DNA from: Siphlonurus alternatus
Taxonomy: Eukaryota; Arthropoda; Insecta; Ephemeroptera; Siphlonuridae
Length of the DNA stretch: 64,000 nucleotides
Reading direction: 5' to 3'
NCBI GenBank assembly: GCA_949825025.1
Contig: OX463781.1
Location: 34,675,537 to 34,739,536 of the forward strand
This document shows positions 18,427-31,499 of this stretch, one piece after another. How positions within the stretch are numbered: position 1 is the stretch's first letter; each line of letters begins with the position of its first letter. The notes under the pieces were generated by a model, which was given only the letters and a program-made list of their open reading frames with translations, had not been told where the DNA came from and did not search any database. A program made the position numbers and the translations under genes.

Positions 18427-21400
18427 ATGGAAGATAGTGGTGCTATATCTGGAAACGGTCGTTCATTTAATAAATCGACCCGCGTAGCAGGTCACACCCT
18501 TGAAGATTCTGAGGAGGTTAACACAACGATCCGTCGTTCTGGGTCATGGTCAGGAGTTAATGAAAGTGAAGAAGGTAAGTTGTGCGACTTCTCCTGTCTT
18601 CAAAATTATATTATGGTAGGCATGATATGCATAAATACATTGCATGCACTTGCAGCATACACACAGAGTTATATATGTGTACTTACTGTACGTACAGTAT
18701 AAATGCAAATGCATACTGTATGCATACAGTATATACAATATAATACAATCATTATTTGCTTGTAGCACTCACGGTGCGCCCGCCCCGTGTGCTACGCCTG
18801 CCTTAAACTTCATCAGTTCATCACCTACAGTATATGTTATTATTAATTTACGTCACTCGATTATTACGTAACACTAGGCCTGTTCGTAAACCCTGCTCAG
18901 TGTACTATGAGCAAGTTTACGAACAAAAATCGTGACGTCATCTGCACTGCACTCCCTACTCCACCATCTGCGCTGGTGTAAGAAAACGGTGTAAAGGTGC
19001 TTTCACATATTCGAAAATCGCTACGGAGTTCCGTAGCAATGCCGTAAGCTTTTCACATATTCTTGTTCGTCTGCGGCAGCTGCGGCGGAAAATCATGTGA
19101 ATGCCGCAGCAAAATCAAACTCATCTTGATTTTGCTATGGAGTTCCGTAGAACGTGCCGCAGAAGATCGCGAGGTGCTACGGAACAGCTACAGTGCGCCG
19201 CAGCAAAATCAACACATTTGCTACAGAGTAGCTACGGCGTGTTTCCGTAGCGATTTTCAAATATGTGAAAGCACCTTAAAAGTGTACACCGAGCAGGGTT
19301 TACGAACAGGCCTATCTAGACGGGGAGTAAGAAATCAACAAATGCGCAAAATATTCAAATCAGAATGTGAATGATCTTTGGGAAGGAAAAAATTCCAAGG
19401 AAAGATATCTTGGTATTCAGCCTGCCATTCCTGCCAAACCATGGTATAGTATAGTTAAAAATCCAAAAAGTAGAAGATTTTACTTTTACCAGACTTCGTT
19501 CAGGACACAGTAAGACCTGCGCTCACTTATTCAGAATAAACATGATAGAATCACCATTAAGTGAATGTGGTCAATCAGAAGCTACTCAAGAACACTTAAT
19601 TTTAAACTGTCAATTATACAGTGTCCATAGGACCAGTTTTATTCTTGCATTAAACAATATAGGTTTTGTTTCTCAGGATATAAATCTCACTAATTTACTT
19701 GCATCTAACAATTAAAAGAGGTATAATTATAATACTCTTTACAGTTTTATTCAAAAAGCAAAAATAATCTTTTAAGTCATATTTATCTTTCAATACACCT
19801 ACATGTAAAAAACATATTTAAAAATATACTGTAAACAAGCATGCTTTATTTACTAATACAATGGTCTTCTTTCCAAAGTGCCGCTATAGACCGAGCTGGC
19901 TGAAGATTTATCATACACTTTCCTACCCTAAAGCATGCTTTTTCAATATTAAGCCAATTTTACCTTAACTTATACAACTATGCACAAAAATAATATCAAA
20001 ATAATCACAACAAACCTAATTTACGGGCAATGACTGTTTGGTCCTTCCTTGTTAGACCGAAACATCAATCAATTTCAATTCAACAAACGCGCAATAACGC
20101 TTATCTCTGACCGCTCATACACCCGGCCGGTCAAGGGTCAACATTGCCGTGACCGCAGCTGCCAATAACCATACGGCGTCTATATAGCCACACTCTGCCA
20201 AAAACCCGATAGCCTTGTCTCATACTCCTTGTCTTGTTCTTATATAACAGTGAAAGTGTAGCTCTGAGTTTGCCTTAGTCGCACGGCATGAGATTGCTGT
20301 ACTTTATTAATTTCTTTGGTTTCGAGTTCTATCAGAATTATATTTCGGCCCATCTGCTGTCCAACGCGCCACAAGCTTGCTTGAGGCCAACAGCGGCGTG
20401 AAGCCCCTAGAGAACTCAGTTGTTAAAATTTAGTTTACATAAAGACAGCGTCTTTCGTATATTGGGGAATAAAATCAGTCCTTAATAATGCTAGAATGTA
20501 AAGTGGGAAAAATTGTTATCATCAAAATAAATAAGCATCATATTAAATAGTAAAATTGTTCATCGTGGAATTATAATAATAAAGTAATATAATTCCATTA
20601 TATAATTGTGCCATCGCGTAATCCACTGGAGATAAATACATTAATTGTATAATTAATTTATATTTAGTGATTTTGTCATTTACAATAAATACAAACATAA
20701 TTATTTTGTTTCTTGCCTTGAAAAATGGTTGATATTTGAATAACTCGTTTTGCTTAATATTCGTATCACAAGAAATAGTTATTCTGTCAAAATAACGTAA
20801 GCCGAATTATTTATTTTTTGCCTAGTTTCGTTCGCGTCTCTATCACCCTTTCTAGCCGGCTAGATTAAACTCGAATTATAAATGAATTCATTTCATATTA
20901 AAAGTTATTTTTGCAATATAATCAAACTGTAATACAGGATTGAGAAGTTCAGGGAGCTGGTGACCTCAAGCAGGACCCAAACTGTGAGCCATAGTGGTGT
21001 AGCCACAACTGCCGCAGTATAAACCAATCAAAATAATCTTACTCTTTACTTTACTCTAATAAAAATATAATAGTTCCAAGTATGTCTCTTGCCAACTTCG
21101 TTTCTCGTAGCTTTTAAGTTTAACCTTAATAGTGCTATATTTTGTATTGCTTTGTAATTGTTTGAGAGATATTTTCTCTGTCTTTTGTATAGACAAATAA
21201 CGTAAGTATTAACTGTAAATTCACGCTTACTTTTTGTTCAATTATATTTATTATTGTGTGTTATTTTATCTTGTATTACAAACCTACGAAATCTTATTGT
21301 TGTTGAAAGTTACTTAAAAAATCGTCTTTGTAAAACTAAATAAATATTTTATACAATATTCACCAAACTCTCTGATGTCGTTGTTGTTTACTTGACTACC

Positions 21401-24400
21401 TGATAAATTGGCAACCGTGTTGGACCTAGATAATTATCCTCACGGGGCGTAGAGCCGTAGACGTACCTAACAGTACTCCGCCGCTTGTGCCGGGGTTTGG
21501 TTGTTCCAAGCTAGCCCCAAAGTCAATAGTAATTAGAGGGAAATTATCTGAACTTAGAATAAGCAACTCTCAAGAGTACCGCAGCTTAACAGCACCACCT
21601 CCGCCTCCAACTTTTTCCCCCCGATGAGGCGAGTAACTTATAGCTATAACTAGCATAAAAATACTACGTTTCATTTTATTTCAGTATTTTTGTTTTAGAA
21701 AAGAAAGGTACAATTTAAAAATCAATCTCAATGTGTTGGAAAGCTTCAAAAGAATTGAAGTTTTATAAGGTATAACTTGAGAATTTGTCTGTCAAGGGCA
21801 CACCATAAAAAAAGGCATGGCTACACTGGCAACACTGTTGCACTAGTAATGCGAATTTGGCAGGACGGGAAGGTGACTACAGTCCCTGAGAGTGTTGCCA
21901 AGCTTTTTAGAGCTTAGTAAAAACAATCATCGCCACGGTTTGAAATGTATGAAAACAATTAAAAAAAAATTGTCTAAAAAATTAGGTTTTAGTAAAAAAA
22001 AAAAATTAAAAGAATCTGTTGTATAGTTTTTTTGCAATGCTAATTAACAAGTTTAACATTGGAAGGATACAAAATTCTCAATTAAATAAATTAATTATAA
22101 TTTAACTAACAGCTGAAAAAAATTTCAGAGCTAATTTGACGATTTATTATAAAATGGGGGGGGGGGGGCCTTTTTTTTCATAACAAAAAACATGAAAATA
22201 TGAAATGTTTCAGAAATAGAAGCAATGACACTTCAGCGATCAAATCAAGGATCAACCTCAATAAATGCCGAAACTTCTTGCCAGTATGCTGAAGAGGAAG
22301 AAAAGATGAGAAGAAAACTGAGATTTTTCTTCATGAATCCAATTGAAAAATGGCAAGCTAAAAGAAGATTTCCTTACAAGTTTATTGTGCAAGTGATCAA
22401 AATAGTACTAGTTACAGCCCAAGTATGACATCATCATTTTTATTTTGTTGTCTATGTTTATTAATTTACCTTTCTTATGTTCAGCTGTGGCTGTTTGCAA
22501 AGTCACGATACACGCATGTCAACTACACATGGGACAACACAGTGGCTTTCTCGCACCTTTTCTTGAAAGGCTGGGATTCAATCCAAGAAGTCAACACCTA
22601 CCCTCCTGCCACCGGCCCTCTTGCACTCTACCAAATTGATGATTTTTATGAAACAATTGACTATGCAATTCTTGGAGTAGGTGTCTTAACAATATGGACA
22701 TTTTTAACCCAGCTTTCAAAATGCTACCATAATACATTCAATCAAAGGAATTATGCAGTACAGTAATTCTAAGTTTAAGTTTTCAGCCTAGAAGTTTTAT
22801 TGAGAAAATTTTATAGTTTAAATCACTGGGATAGTAAATTTACTCAAGAGTCCTTTGTGAATATGCAGTTTTCAATTTGTTTTGACTCAATTTAATGAAT
22901 ACTTTGGTTCCAGTACTTCAACTTGAGCAATGCCATCGGACCTTACTCGTACCCAGCCGAGGATAACTTAATGGCATCCAGTGAATTGTGTCTTTCACAA
23001 TACAAAGAGGGCTCTATATTTGGATTCAACGAGAGTTATGTGTTCAACAGTGAAATTGTGAAAAGTAAGTGGGGAAACTATTGTTAAATTGTAAAGTTGT
23101 ACTTATTAAGGTAGAGATAAGAGATAACGCCAAACAGCTGTTCGACATACTCTCCTTTGATTAACATGTAAACCTTGGCAAATTCACAAAAAATCTGATT
23201 TTTTTTTTTTTTTTTTTTTTTTAGAGACAGATTTTAGTGCTATAGAAGTGGCAAGTGCCATAGAAGTGGCAAGTGCCATAGAAGAAATTTCAAAACAATT
23301 TAACGAGCCAATTTTTTTTAATTATTTTTTTTTAATTTTCAGCAAGGGCTTTCCCAATGGAGAGACAAACTAAGAACTTACTTTAAAAAAATCGGCTTGT
23401 TAAATTGTTTGGAAAATTTTTCTATGGCTTTTAGGCACTAATATCTGCCTCTCAAAAAAATTTCAGAATTTTTGTGAATTTGCATGTTAATCAAATGGGA
23501 GTACGTCAAACAGCTGTTCGGCGTTATCTCTATACCTTAATGGGGTGGAAAGAGGAGGGATAATTGATCGATAATGCTAGATATTTTGTACCAACCAAAC
23601 ATTAGTAATGATTAATGTCATTTTTACTTTGTAGTCAGTATGTGTCAATCCCCCCATGTTTAAAAAGGCTATTTAAACTGTAGTTGAAAATGTAATATCT
23701 GAAACTTAAAAGATTTAAATTTTGACCAGCCATTTTGGCCAATAGGGGCCTGTTTGTGGAGCATCAACTACCACTGTGACCCTCAATTTTAAAATGCCAA
23801 AATTTATCTGGTTCTTCAACTAAGAAATGCTGAAATTTATAGTTTAATTAAGGATTATTCATACATCATCATTGGTCGAGATAGTACTACAGTTGCACCA
23901 GAATCAAAGTTTGTATTTACATACTAATAAAAATTTACATTGCTTTGTATTGTTGCAGAATGCATCAACGTGACAGTTTCCAGCAACGTGTCTGATTTCT
24001 CAAGCAAGGAATTCCTGCAGCGCCACCATCTGCCTGTCAACTTCTCAGCCTTAGTGAAGGCCACCCTTGGCTTTTCTGTCAAAACTGTAAACTTCAGGTC
24101 CGCAGGCCCCTTGACTCCACCTGACTGCTATCAGTTTGATATACAGGTGACGTCATTGGCATCATATAATTTGTAACACATTTGTATTTACTTTCTTCTA
24201 TGTTTCCAGATTTTATTCGACAACAGTGATCATGATGGACAAATGCTTCTATCACTTGATGCAGAAGCAGTTAGACTTTTCTGTAAAGGAAATGCAGAAT
24301 ATATATGTAAGTAAAATATTAAATTTTTCACATACAGTATTTATAATATCATGGAATTATCATTACGTAATATACAAAATATATATTACTGATAAGCAGG

Positions 24401-27400
24401 AATGATAAACAAACAATTTTTTTTGAACATTTATAGAAATATTTATGACGTTAGGTTTAGAAATGCTTATAAATTTGTCTTAGAAAATAAAATATGAACC
24501 TAAAATATGACATACAGTATAGCCTTTCTAATTTCTTATGATCACATTTTCCTAAAATTTTTGTGATAAAATTGGTAATTTAAAAAGTTATGAATAAATG
24601 AATTTAAAAAAAGGACTTCAATTTCAAGTGTTTGTTTAAAAAATTATTTAATTGTTACAGCTGACAGCCAAATGGACTCAGTCCTGCGTAGCCTGATGAA
24701 CTCTCTGGTGATCATCATTTGTAGCATTTCCCTGATCCTCTGCAGCAGAGCGCTCTTCAGGGCCCAGCAGCTCAAGTGGGTGAGTCATGCAGAGGAATTC
24801 CTGGCAACATTGACTGATCTTAAAAGTGTGTGTGTGTGGGGGGGGGGGGGGGGTATTATTAGTATTTCATAAATACCATTATTGAACTATTGAACAAATA
24901 CAAATAGTTATGTCAAATTTATATAAGCAAGAAAGAGGGGGAACTTGGGATTGAAAATAAGGAATTTGTTATAATTATAATGGTTACCCCCACTGCTGCA
25001 ACACATTCCGGCGTTGGGGGCATTGCTTTTTAATTCAGCTAATCCATAATAATATCAGTGGCAAAAGGAGAGGCAGGTAGGGGCAATAAAAATATAACTG
25101 ATTAAATTCAATGTTGTCTTCTAGTTTTGCATTTGTTAAATACTAAATATTACTGTATTTAGTTTTATTTTATTTTTTTGTTCTGTTTTTCAGGAAACGG
25201 TGCTATTTTTTCGCAGGATCTATGATAGAGAATTAAGTCAAGAAGGCCGTGTAGAATTCATTAACTTTTGGTACATCATGATAATTGTAAATGACGTATT
25301 GATTATAATTGGATCGGCAATCAAAGAAGAAATTGAGAGAAAGGTCAGTAAATAGTTATAATCTATAAAAATAATTGGACAACCTGCCTTGTGTTTTTTT
25401 TTTTATTGCATATTTGAATAGAAAACCTTGAGTTAGATATTATCAAATTTAAAAAAAATATATATTTTTATAACCCTCTAACCTCTAACACCCTTAAAAT
25501 GGTGCTGTAAAAAAATATATATATATATCAGGGGCGGCTCGTGCCCCTTTTCCGTGGGAGTGCTGCCTGACATGGGACCAGCAGAACACCATGGGGGGGT
25601 TTGGGGGGCGGAGCCCCCCAATGGCCCGCCGCAGGCGCGATTTTTTTTAAGGACACGCCCCTTTTTTAGGGTAAAATTATGACAAAATCATATAATAATG
25701 CTCTCAACAAAGAAGCAGAAATTATCTAAAAACAAAAAATGCATGCATTTTATTTATAATTTGTAATGACATGCACTTATGCGAGCCCTTTTGAAATCGT
25801 GATTGAATGTTTCAAACTTAATATAATATCCAATTTTTAATTATTTTTTTTAATTCATAAGTCCTTTCACGTGGTAAGAAACATATATAAAAATAAATAT
25901 TGTTTTAAGCCTTTTTTTTTAAATAATAGTGTCAATCGAACTGCATTGTTAATATGAAACCTGAATGTCTGGTATAATTTTTACGCAATGTATATAATGA
26001 ACATCAAATAAATCGATCATGGTATATACAATATGTACAAAATTAGGCGACAACCAGAATCTAATATAAATTTTTAAAGACAAAATTTAATAAAAAAATA
26101 AAAAATGAAATTTTTATAAGAAAAAATTGCATTATTAAACATTATTTCAATATTATTAGTATTTATTTAATTGAGAAAAAAATAATCGTAATCCTGTTAA
26201 GGTAGGGATAACACGGATCAGCTGACCTAATGCTAAAAAAATCTCAGTCATGAAAATTACGAAAAAAAAAAAAAAATAAAATGTTCTCCTCTACATCGCC
26301 TATCAGTATAGCTAAATTATCAGGTATACAAAACTGAGCTAGTTTTCGAGTTATTAATTTTTAAAGTTGTTTTAATGTTGACTAATTTAACATGGAGATG
26401 GAGAAATGAAACTTCCATGCTAAATTAGTCAACATTAAAAATTAATAACTCGAAAACTAGCTCGAATTTGTGTGCCTGATATTTTAGCTATACTGATAGG
26501 GGATAATGTAGAGGAGAATATTTTATTATTATTATATTTTTTTTCATAATTTTCATGAATGAGATTTTTTTAGCATTGGGTCAGCTGATTCGTGTTATCT
26601 CTACCTTAACAGGATTACGATTATTTTTTTCTCAATTAAATAAATACTAATAATAATGAAATAATGTTTAATAATGTAATTTTTTCTTATAAAAATTTCA
26701 TTTCTTATTTTTTTATTAAATTTTGTCTTTAAAAATTTATATTAGATTCTGGTTGTCGCCTAATTTTGTACATATATTATTGTATATACCATGATCGATT
26801 TATATGATGTTCATGCAGTTCTGATCACCCTATATTATAATTACGACACATCGGTATAATTGGCTTGAGCGCGCATATGAGAAACCTCTCGATCGAGCGG
26901 TATAACAGATCAAAGATCCCAATTTTTTTATTATTGTTTTGTTTGTTTTTTTTTAGCCATGCAATATTTCTTTGATTACTATCGCATATTTGCTGCTAAA
27001 TAATGTACTGCCGGTACACGCAAACACGGGAAAATAAGCTATATATTTTTCTCATCCTGGAGTAGTTAACGTTTTCTTATATTTTGTATACTCGTACACT
27101 TTTACAACTTGTTTTTGTTTTATTGTTTTATTTTTATGTTTGAATTTTCACATTAATGGTATAAAATGCTGTAGTGAATAATTAATAAATAAATACCTCC
27201 CATGTATATCGACTTGTTCCTGGTAAACTTATAATTTATAATAAAATACATGGGGGCGATTCACGAACGAATTAAGTTATCCAGATTTCTCACTTAATTA
27301 ATTCGATCGACGTTTAGTGCCATTGAGGTCTTCATTCCTCAGATGCTTGATGCTTCAATATATTTAGTCAATCTTTGTTAGTATATTCACTGATGAATGT

Positions 27401-30400
27401 AATTAAAATTTTGTTAATCTGCTCAATGAAACCATATTACAGGAAATGTCTTCGAAGTATTGTTCAAATTATTCCCGCATGTCAAATACCACAAGCTCAT
27501 TGGTTCTGTTGAACCAATGAGCTTGCGGGTACTGCCAATCGCACAGTCCCCGATCGCTCCAAAATCACACGGCTTGAGTGGGAGTTGAAGAAGAGGAGAA
27601 TGAGGGTGGGAACACTGCTTTGGGCTACTGCTAGTAGTGGCAGTACCTTCCGCTGGGCAGCGCTGAGGGAATAAATTTACGCGGCAGCGGCAAAAATTTC
27701 ATGATTTTAAATGTTAGAACTGATAAAAATTTGCTGGAAAGTTCAGAAAAATTATATAATTATTTGATATTTCTAATTGTGTGTTTGTTCCCAAAATTTC
27801 TGGGGGGGCTGCAGTACCGCAGTACTATAGTACGAGCCGCCCCTGATATATATATATATATTTGAAGGGTGCTGTAATATATATACGTATATTCAGACAG
27901 GGCCAGAAATGGTGTTCCGATTGTACGCTAAATTTTCGGCGGGAGGATTTTTAGCTAGAAAGTTGAAATTTGGCATACGTAAAGCCAAGGGTTGTAAGTT
28001 TTTTTGGCATGTGTTAGAATTTTTTTAAAATCACTCTTTCATGCCTTTTTAGGGGTGGATTCACGATTTGCATTACTTCCTTATGGGATTTCCATGTTAA
28101 ATTAAGTTGATAGAAAAATTTTGTCCGATCAGCATTAAAATTTATTTTTAGGGGGTTAAAAACACGCTAAATCTAATGGTGTAATTTAAAATGTGATAAA
28201 AACAACCCTTAACGAGATATTGACCATTATTACATTAAAAAATGGTTGCATCCTAATTTTGACATTGATTGAAACGAACTAATTTTTTTACCCTAGAAAA
28301 CACCTTTGAATTTTTTAAATCGGAGTTAGTTAAGGATTTCAACATTAGGGGTAAAAATACCAACCCCTAAAAATTAAATCCTTAAGTAACTCCGATTTAA
28401 AAAATTTAAAGGTGTTTTCTGGAGTAAAAAAATCAGCTCGTTTCAACAGTGCAATGATGTCAAAATTAGGATGCAATCATTTTTTAATGCAATAAAGGTC
28501 GATATCTCGTTAGGGGTTGTTTTTATCACATTTTAAATTACACCATTAGATTCAACGTGTTTTTAACCCCCTAGAAATAAAATTTGGTGCTGATCGGACA
28601 AAATTTTTCTATCAACTTAATTTAACATGGCAATCCCATAAGGAAGTAATGCAAATTGTAATATAAGCAATATAAAATTTTCTTACAGGTTGTTCATTGT
28701 GATAGTTAAATTCTATTTTATAAATTAGACAACTGAATATTGAACAGGAACTTTAAAATTACTAAAATTACTGTGTATGTTGATTAGCACTTCATGGGAG
28801 ACCAGTGGAACATCTGCAGTGTTCTGTTAGGCACTGGGAACTTGCTTGTGTGGTTCGGAGTCCTCCGCTACCTTGGCTTCTTCAAGACGTACAATGTGAG
28901 TTCTCTTTGTTGCAGTAATTATGTTATGCTTTACTTGAAAGACTGCTAGAATCAAAAATGGATAAATAATTCACATTCCAATAAAAAATACCTTCCAGGT
29001 GTTGCAATAATTAATTATTTATGAAAAGATCAAACTAAGCAATGTTATTTATTTAAAAAGAAAGGATAGGAACACGTATGATAGAAAAATTTTGTTGGGA
29101 AGGGAGATAGTTCAAGCTTTTAGCCGTCATTGACCCAGCAAAAAGGGGGAAAAAATCTCTTTTCTTTTTGCTGGGTCAATGATAGCTAAAAGCTTGAACT
29201 ATCTCCCTTCCCAACAATTCTTATTCTTTCTATCAAAGCTATCAATAAAAAATGCAAAGAAAATAAGTCGCAAGTATTTGCCTTGAAAAAAACATCTGGT
29301 CTTGCATTTAGGCGATATTCAAATAAAGCTAGTTACATATTAATTTAATATTTAAGGGATCATGAGATGCAGGACAATGGTGGTATGATGAGGCAAGGCA
29401 AACACATATTATTTGTTTGAGTGTACAATGCCAGTCGAAGTAATATTTTAAACAATTTGCCAGTGTTAGTAACCTATAGTAACCTTTAATGTGTGAGACT
29501 GAATGTATTTGTTATAAGGAAACTAACATTATGTATTATTTCGCAGGTATTAATTTTAACTTTAAAGAGAGCTGCTCCCAAAGTTGCTAGATTTTTGCTA
29601 TGTGCAATAATCATATATTCTGGATTTACATTTTGTGGATGGCTTATATTGGGACCTTATCATATGAAGGTAAAATATTATTAAAATTTTATTATGTTGT
29701 TAATTATTACTTATAATATACTTCTTGTTGTTTCAGTTCCGTTCCCTGTCAAGCACTTCTGAGTGTCTATTTGCACTCATCAATGGAGATGATATGTTTG
29801 CAACTTTTTCTATCATGTCAAATAAATCAAAAATGCTATGGTGGTATTGTCGTATCTACCTCTACTCCTTCATTGCTCTCTTTATTTACGTTGTCCTCAG
29901 TTTATTCATTTCGCTAATCATGGATGCTTACGAAACTATAAAGGTATACTTATTATTGTTATAAAAATAAGAATTTAATGTAATATATGTTTTCTGATGC
30001 TAGCTGTACTACAAAGAGGGGTTCCCCAGGAGTGACCTACAAGAGTTTGTAGCAACATGCACGGACTCCGCTTCTAGTGGGAGGTACCGCCAGGACTCTC
30101 TGAGTGACCCCTCAGAACTGCTGAAACGACTCTGGTGCTGCAACAAGTACGCTCCTTGCTTACCCTGTAGACTTCTTGTCTCATCTGCTGTTAGACCGAA
30201 ATTCAAAGTGCCTGGCTGTATTTAACTTGCTTTCTTGTTGTTTTCTTTGTTATTTTTGTTTTGTTTGCTTTGCATGTACATTTTGTAATGCATGAATTAT
30301 AATATTTTGTTGCATGAAACTTTAAGACTTTCTTTCATATTTTATCCTTCATTATCTTGATAATGATGCAGTTTTACCTAAATTTATCTTCCTCTCTCCT

Positions 30401-31468
30401 CTGTCCCTAAAAAAATATATTGCATATTTAAATTTTTGCAACTCCACTTCAAATAACCACTCTTATTTGCTTGCTTATCACTTTGGTTGCCCTTTTTTTT
30501 TTTTTTTAATGACGGTTGTTTGTGGGTCTAATTATTTTTTCACCTTTGCATGAATTGCTGGGAATGAAATTTTAGTAAGTTGTATCAGAGAAAATATATG
30601 GAAATATTCTTCTGATTTTATTGTCAGTGCGATATTTGGGCTATGCGATTTTGCTAGGGTTATAGTTTAGGAAATTTAAAATCAAAATCTTATTTCTGGT
30701 TTTAATAACATCAGGAGATGCAAGTTCTATTCAAAATCAAAATTATTTGCATCACCATTATCAATAATATCCATACCAGTACTTCAAAAACTTTTCATAA
30801 TTACAATTTTTTAGTTAGTGATCAAAAGTATATTATAGTTCTTTACTAATATAATTTAAAACAGTCATGGCATGCAAAATACATTTTAAACAGAAAGTAG
30901 CAAATTTTTGCGTTGAATTTCTGAAACTACCTACAGCTAGATATAAAGCAATTATATCTTATAATATACTATAGAACCTCTTTGGCAGCCATTAATATCA
31001 TTTATGTGGGCAAACATGCACTGTTTTACCATCTTAGATTTTCTTTTTAACAGTTTCATTTTCTCCTACACAGGAGAGCATGGCAGTTAAACAATACTTA
31101 TAATGCTTAAAATACCTGATAATTTATTGTGGGCAGATACAATAAATCATAGCATTTGTTGAGGAATACGTATGAGACCGCCAAATGCAAAACAAGGCAT
31201 TTGTACTTTCTGATAATTCATTATCCATGTGCATTGAAAATGATCTTCAATTACAGGAAGATCGGGAAACTAATGTTACTTCTGTTTTCTTTATTGTGGT
31301 TTCATACCAACAAAGATAAAATTGGTAGCTAAAATTTAATAAGTGAGAACCTCAATCTGCTTTTTAGCAAGTTAAATTGCAAGAACAATTTAATTATAAT
31401 AAATTGTAATAATACAATATAATTTGTGTTAAATTTACTGCATTATCACGGGGGAAAAAAAGTTATGA

Positions 31469-31499
<31 letters not shown>

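Larger units (their letters stand above)
25529..27845. mobile_element. 2.3-kb non-autonomous hAT-type element
   Basis: Bounded by CAGGGGCGGCTCGT and ACGAGCCGCCCCTG, perfect 14-bp inverted ends of classic hAT form. The flanks are atatatat on both sides, consistent with an 8-bp duplication, although the surrounding (AT)n makes this ambiguous. No transposase frame is visible. Its middle (about 25990-26820) is an 800-bp inverted repeat with a family B TTAA element at the centre, and a short hairpin (agctcattggtt / aaccaatgagct) sits at 27490-27527. Intron 8 of mucolipin. Confidence 0.85.
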
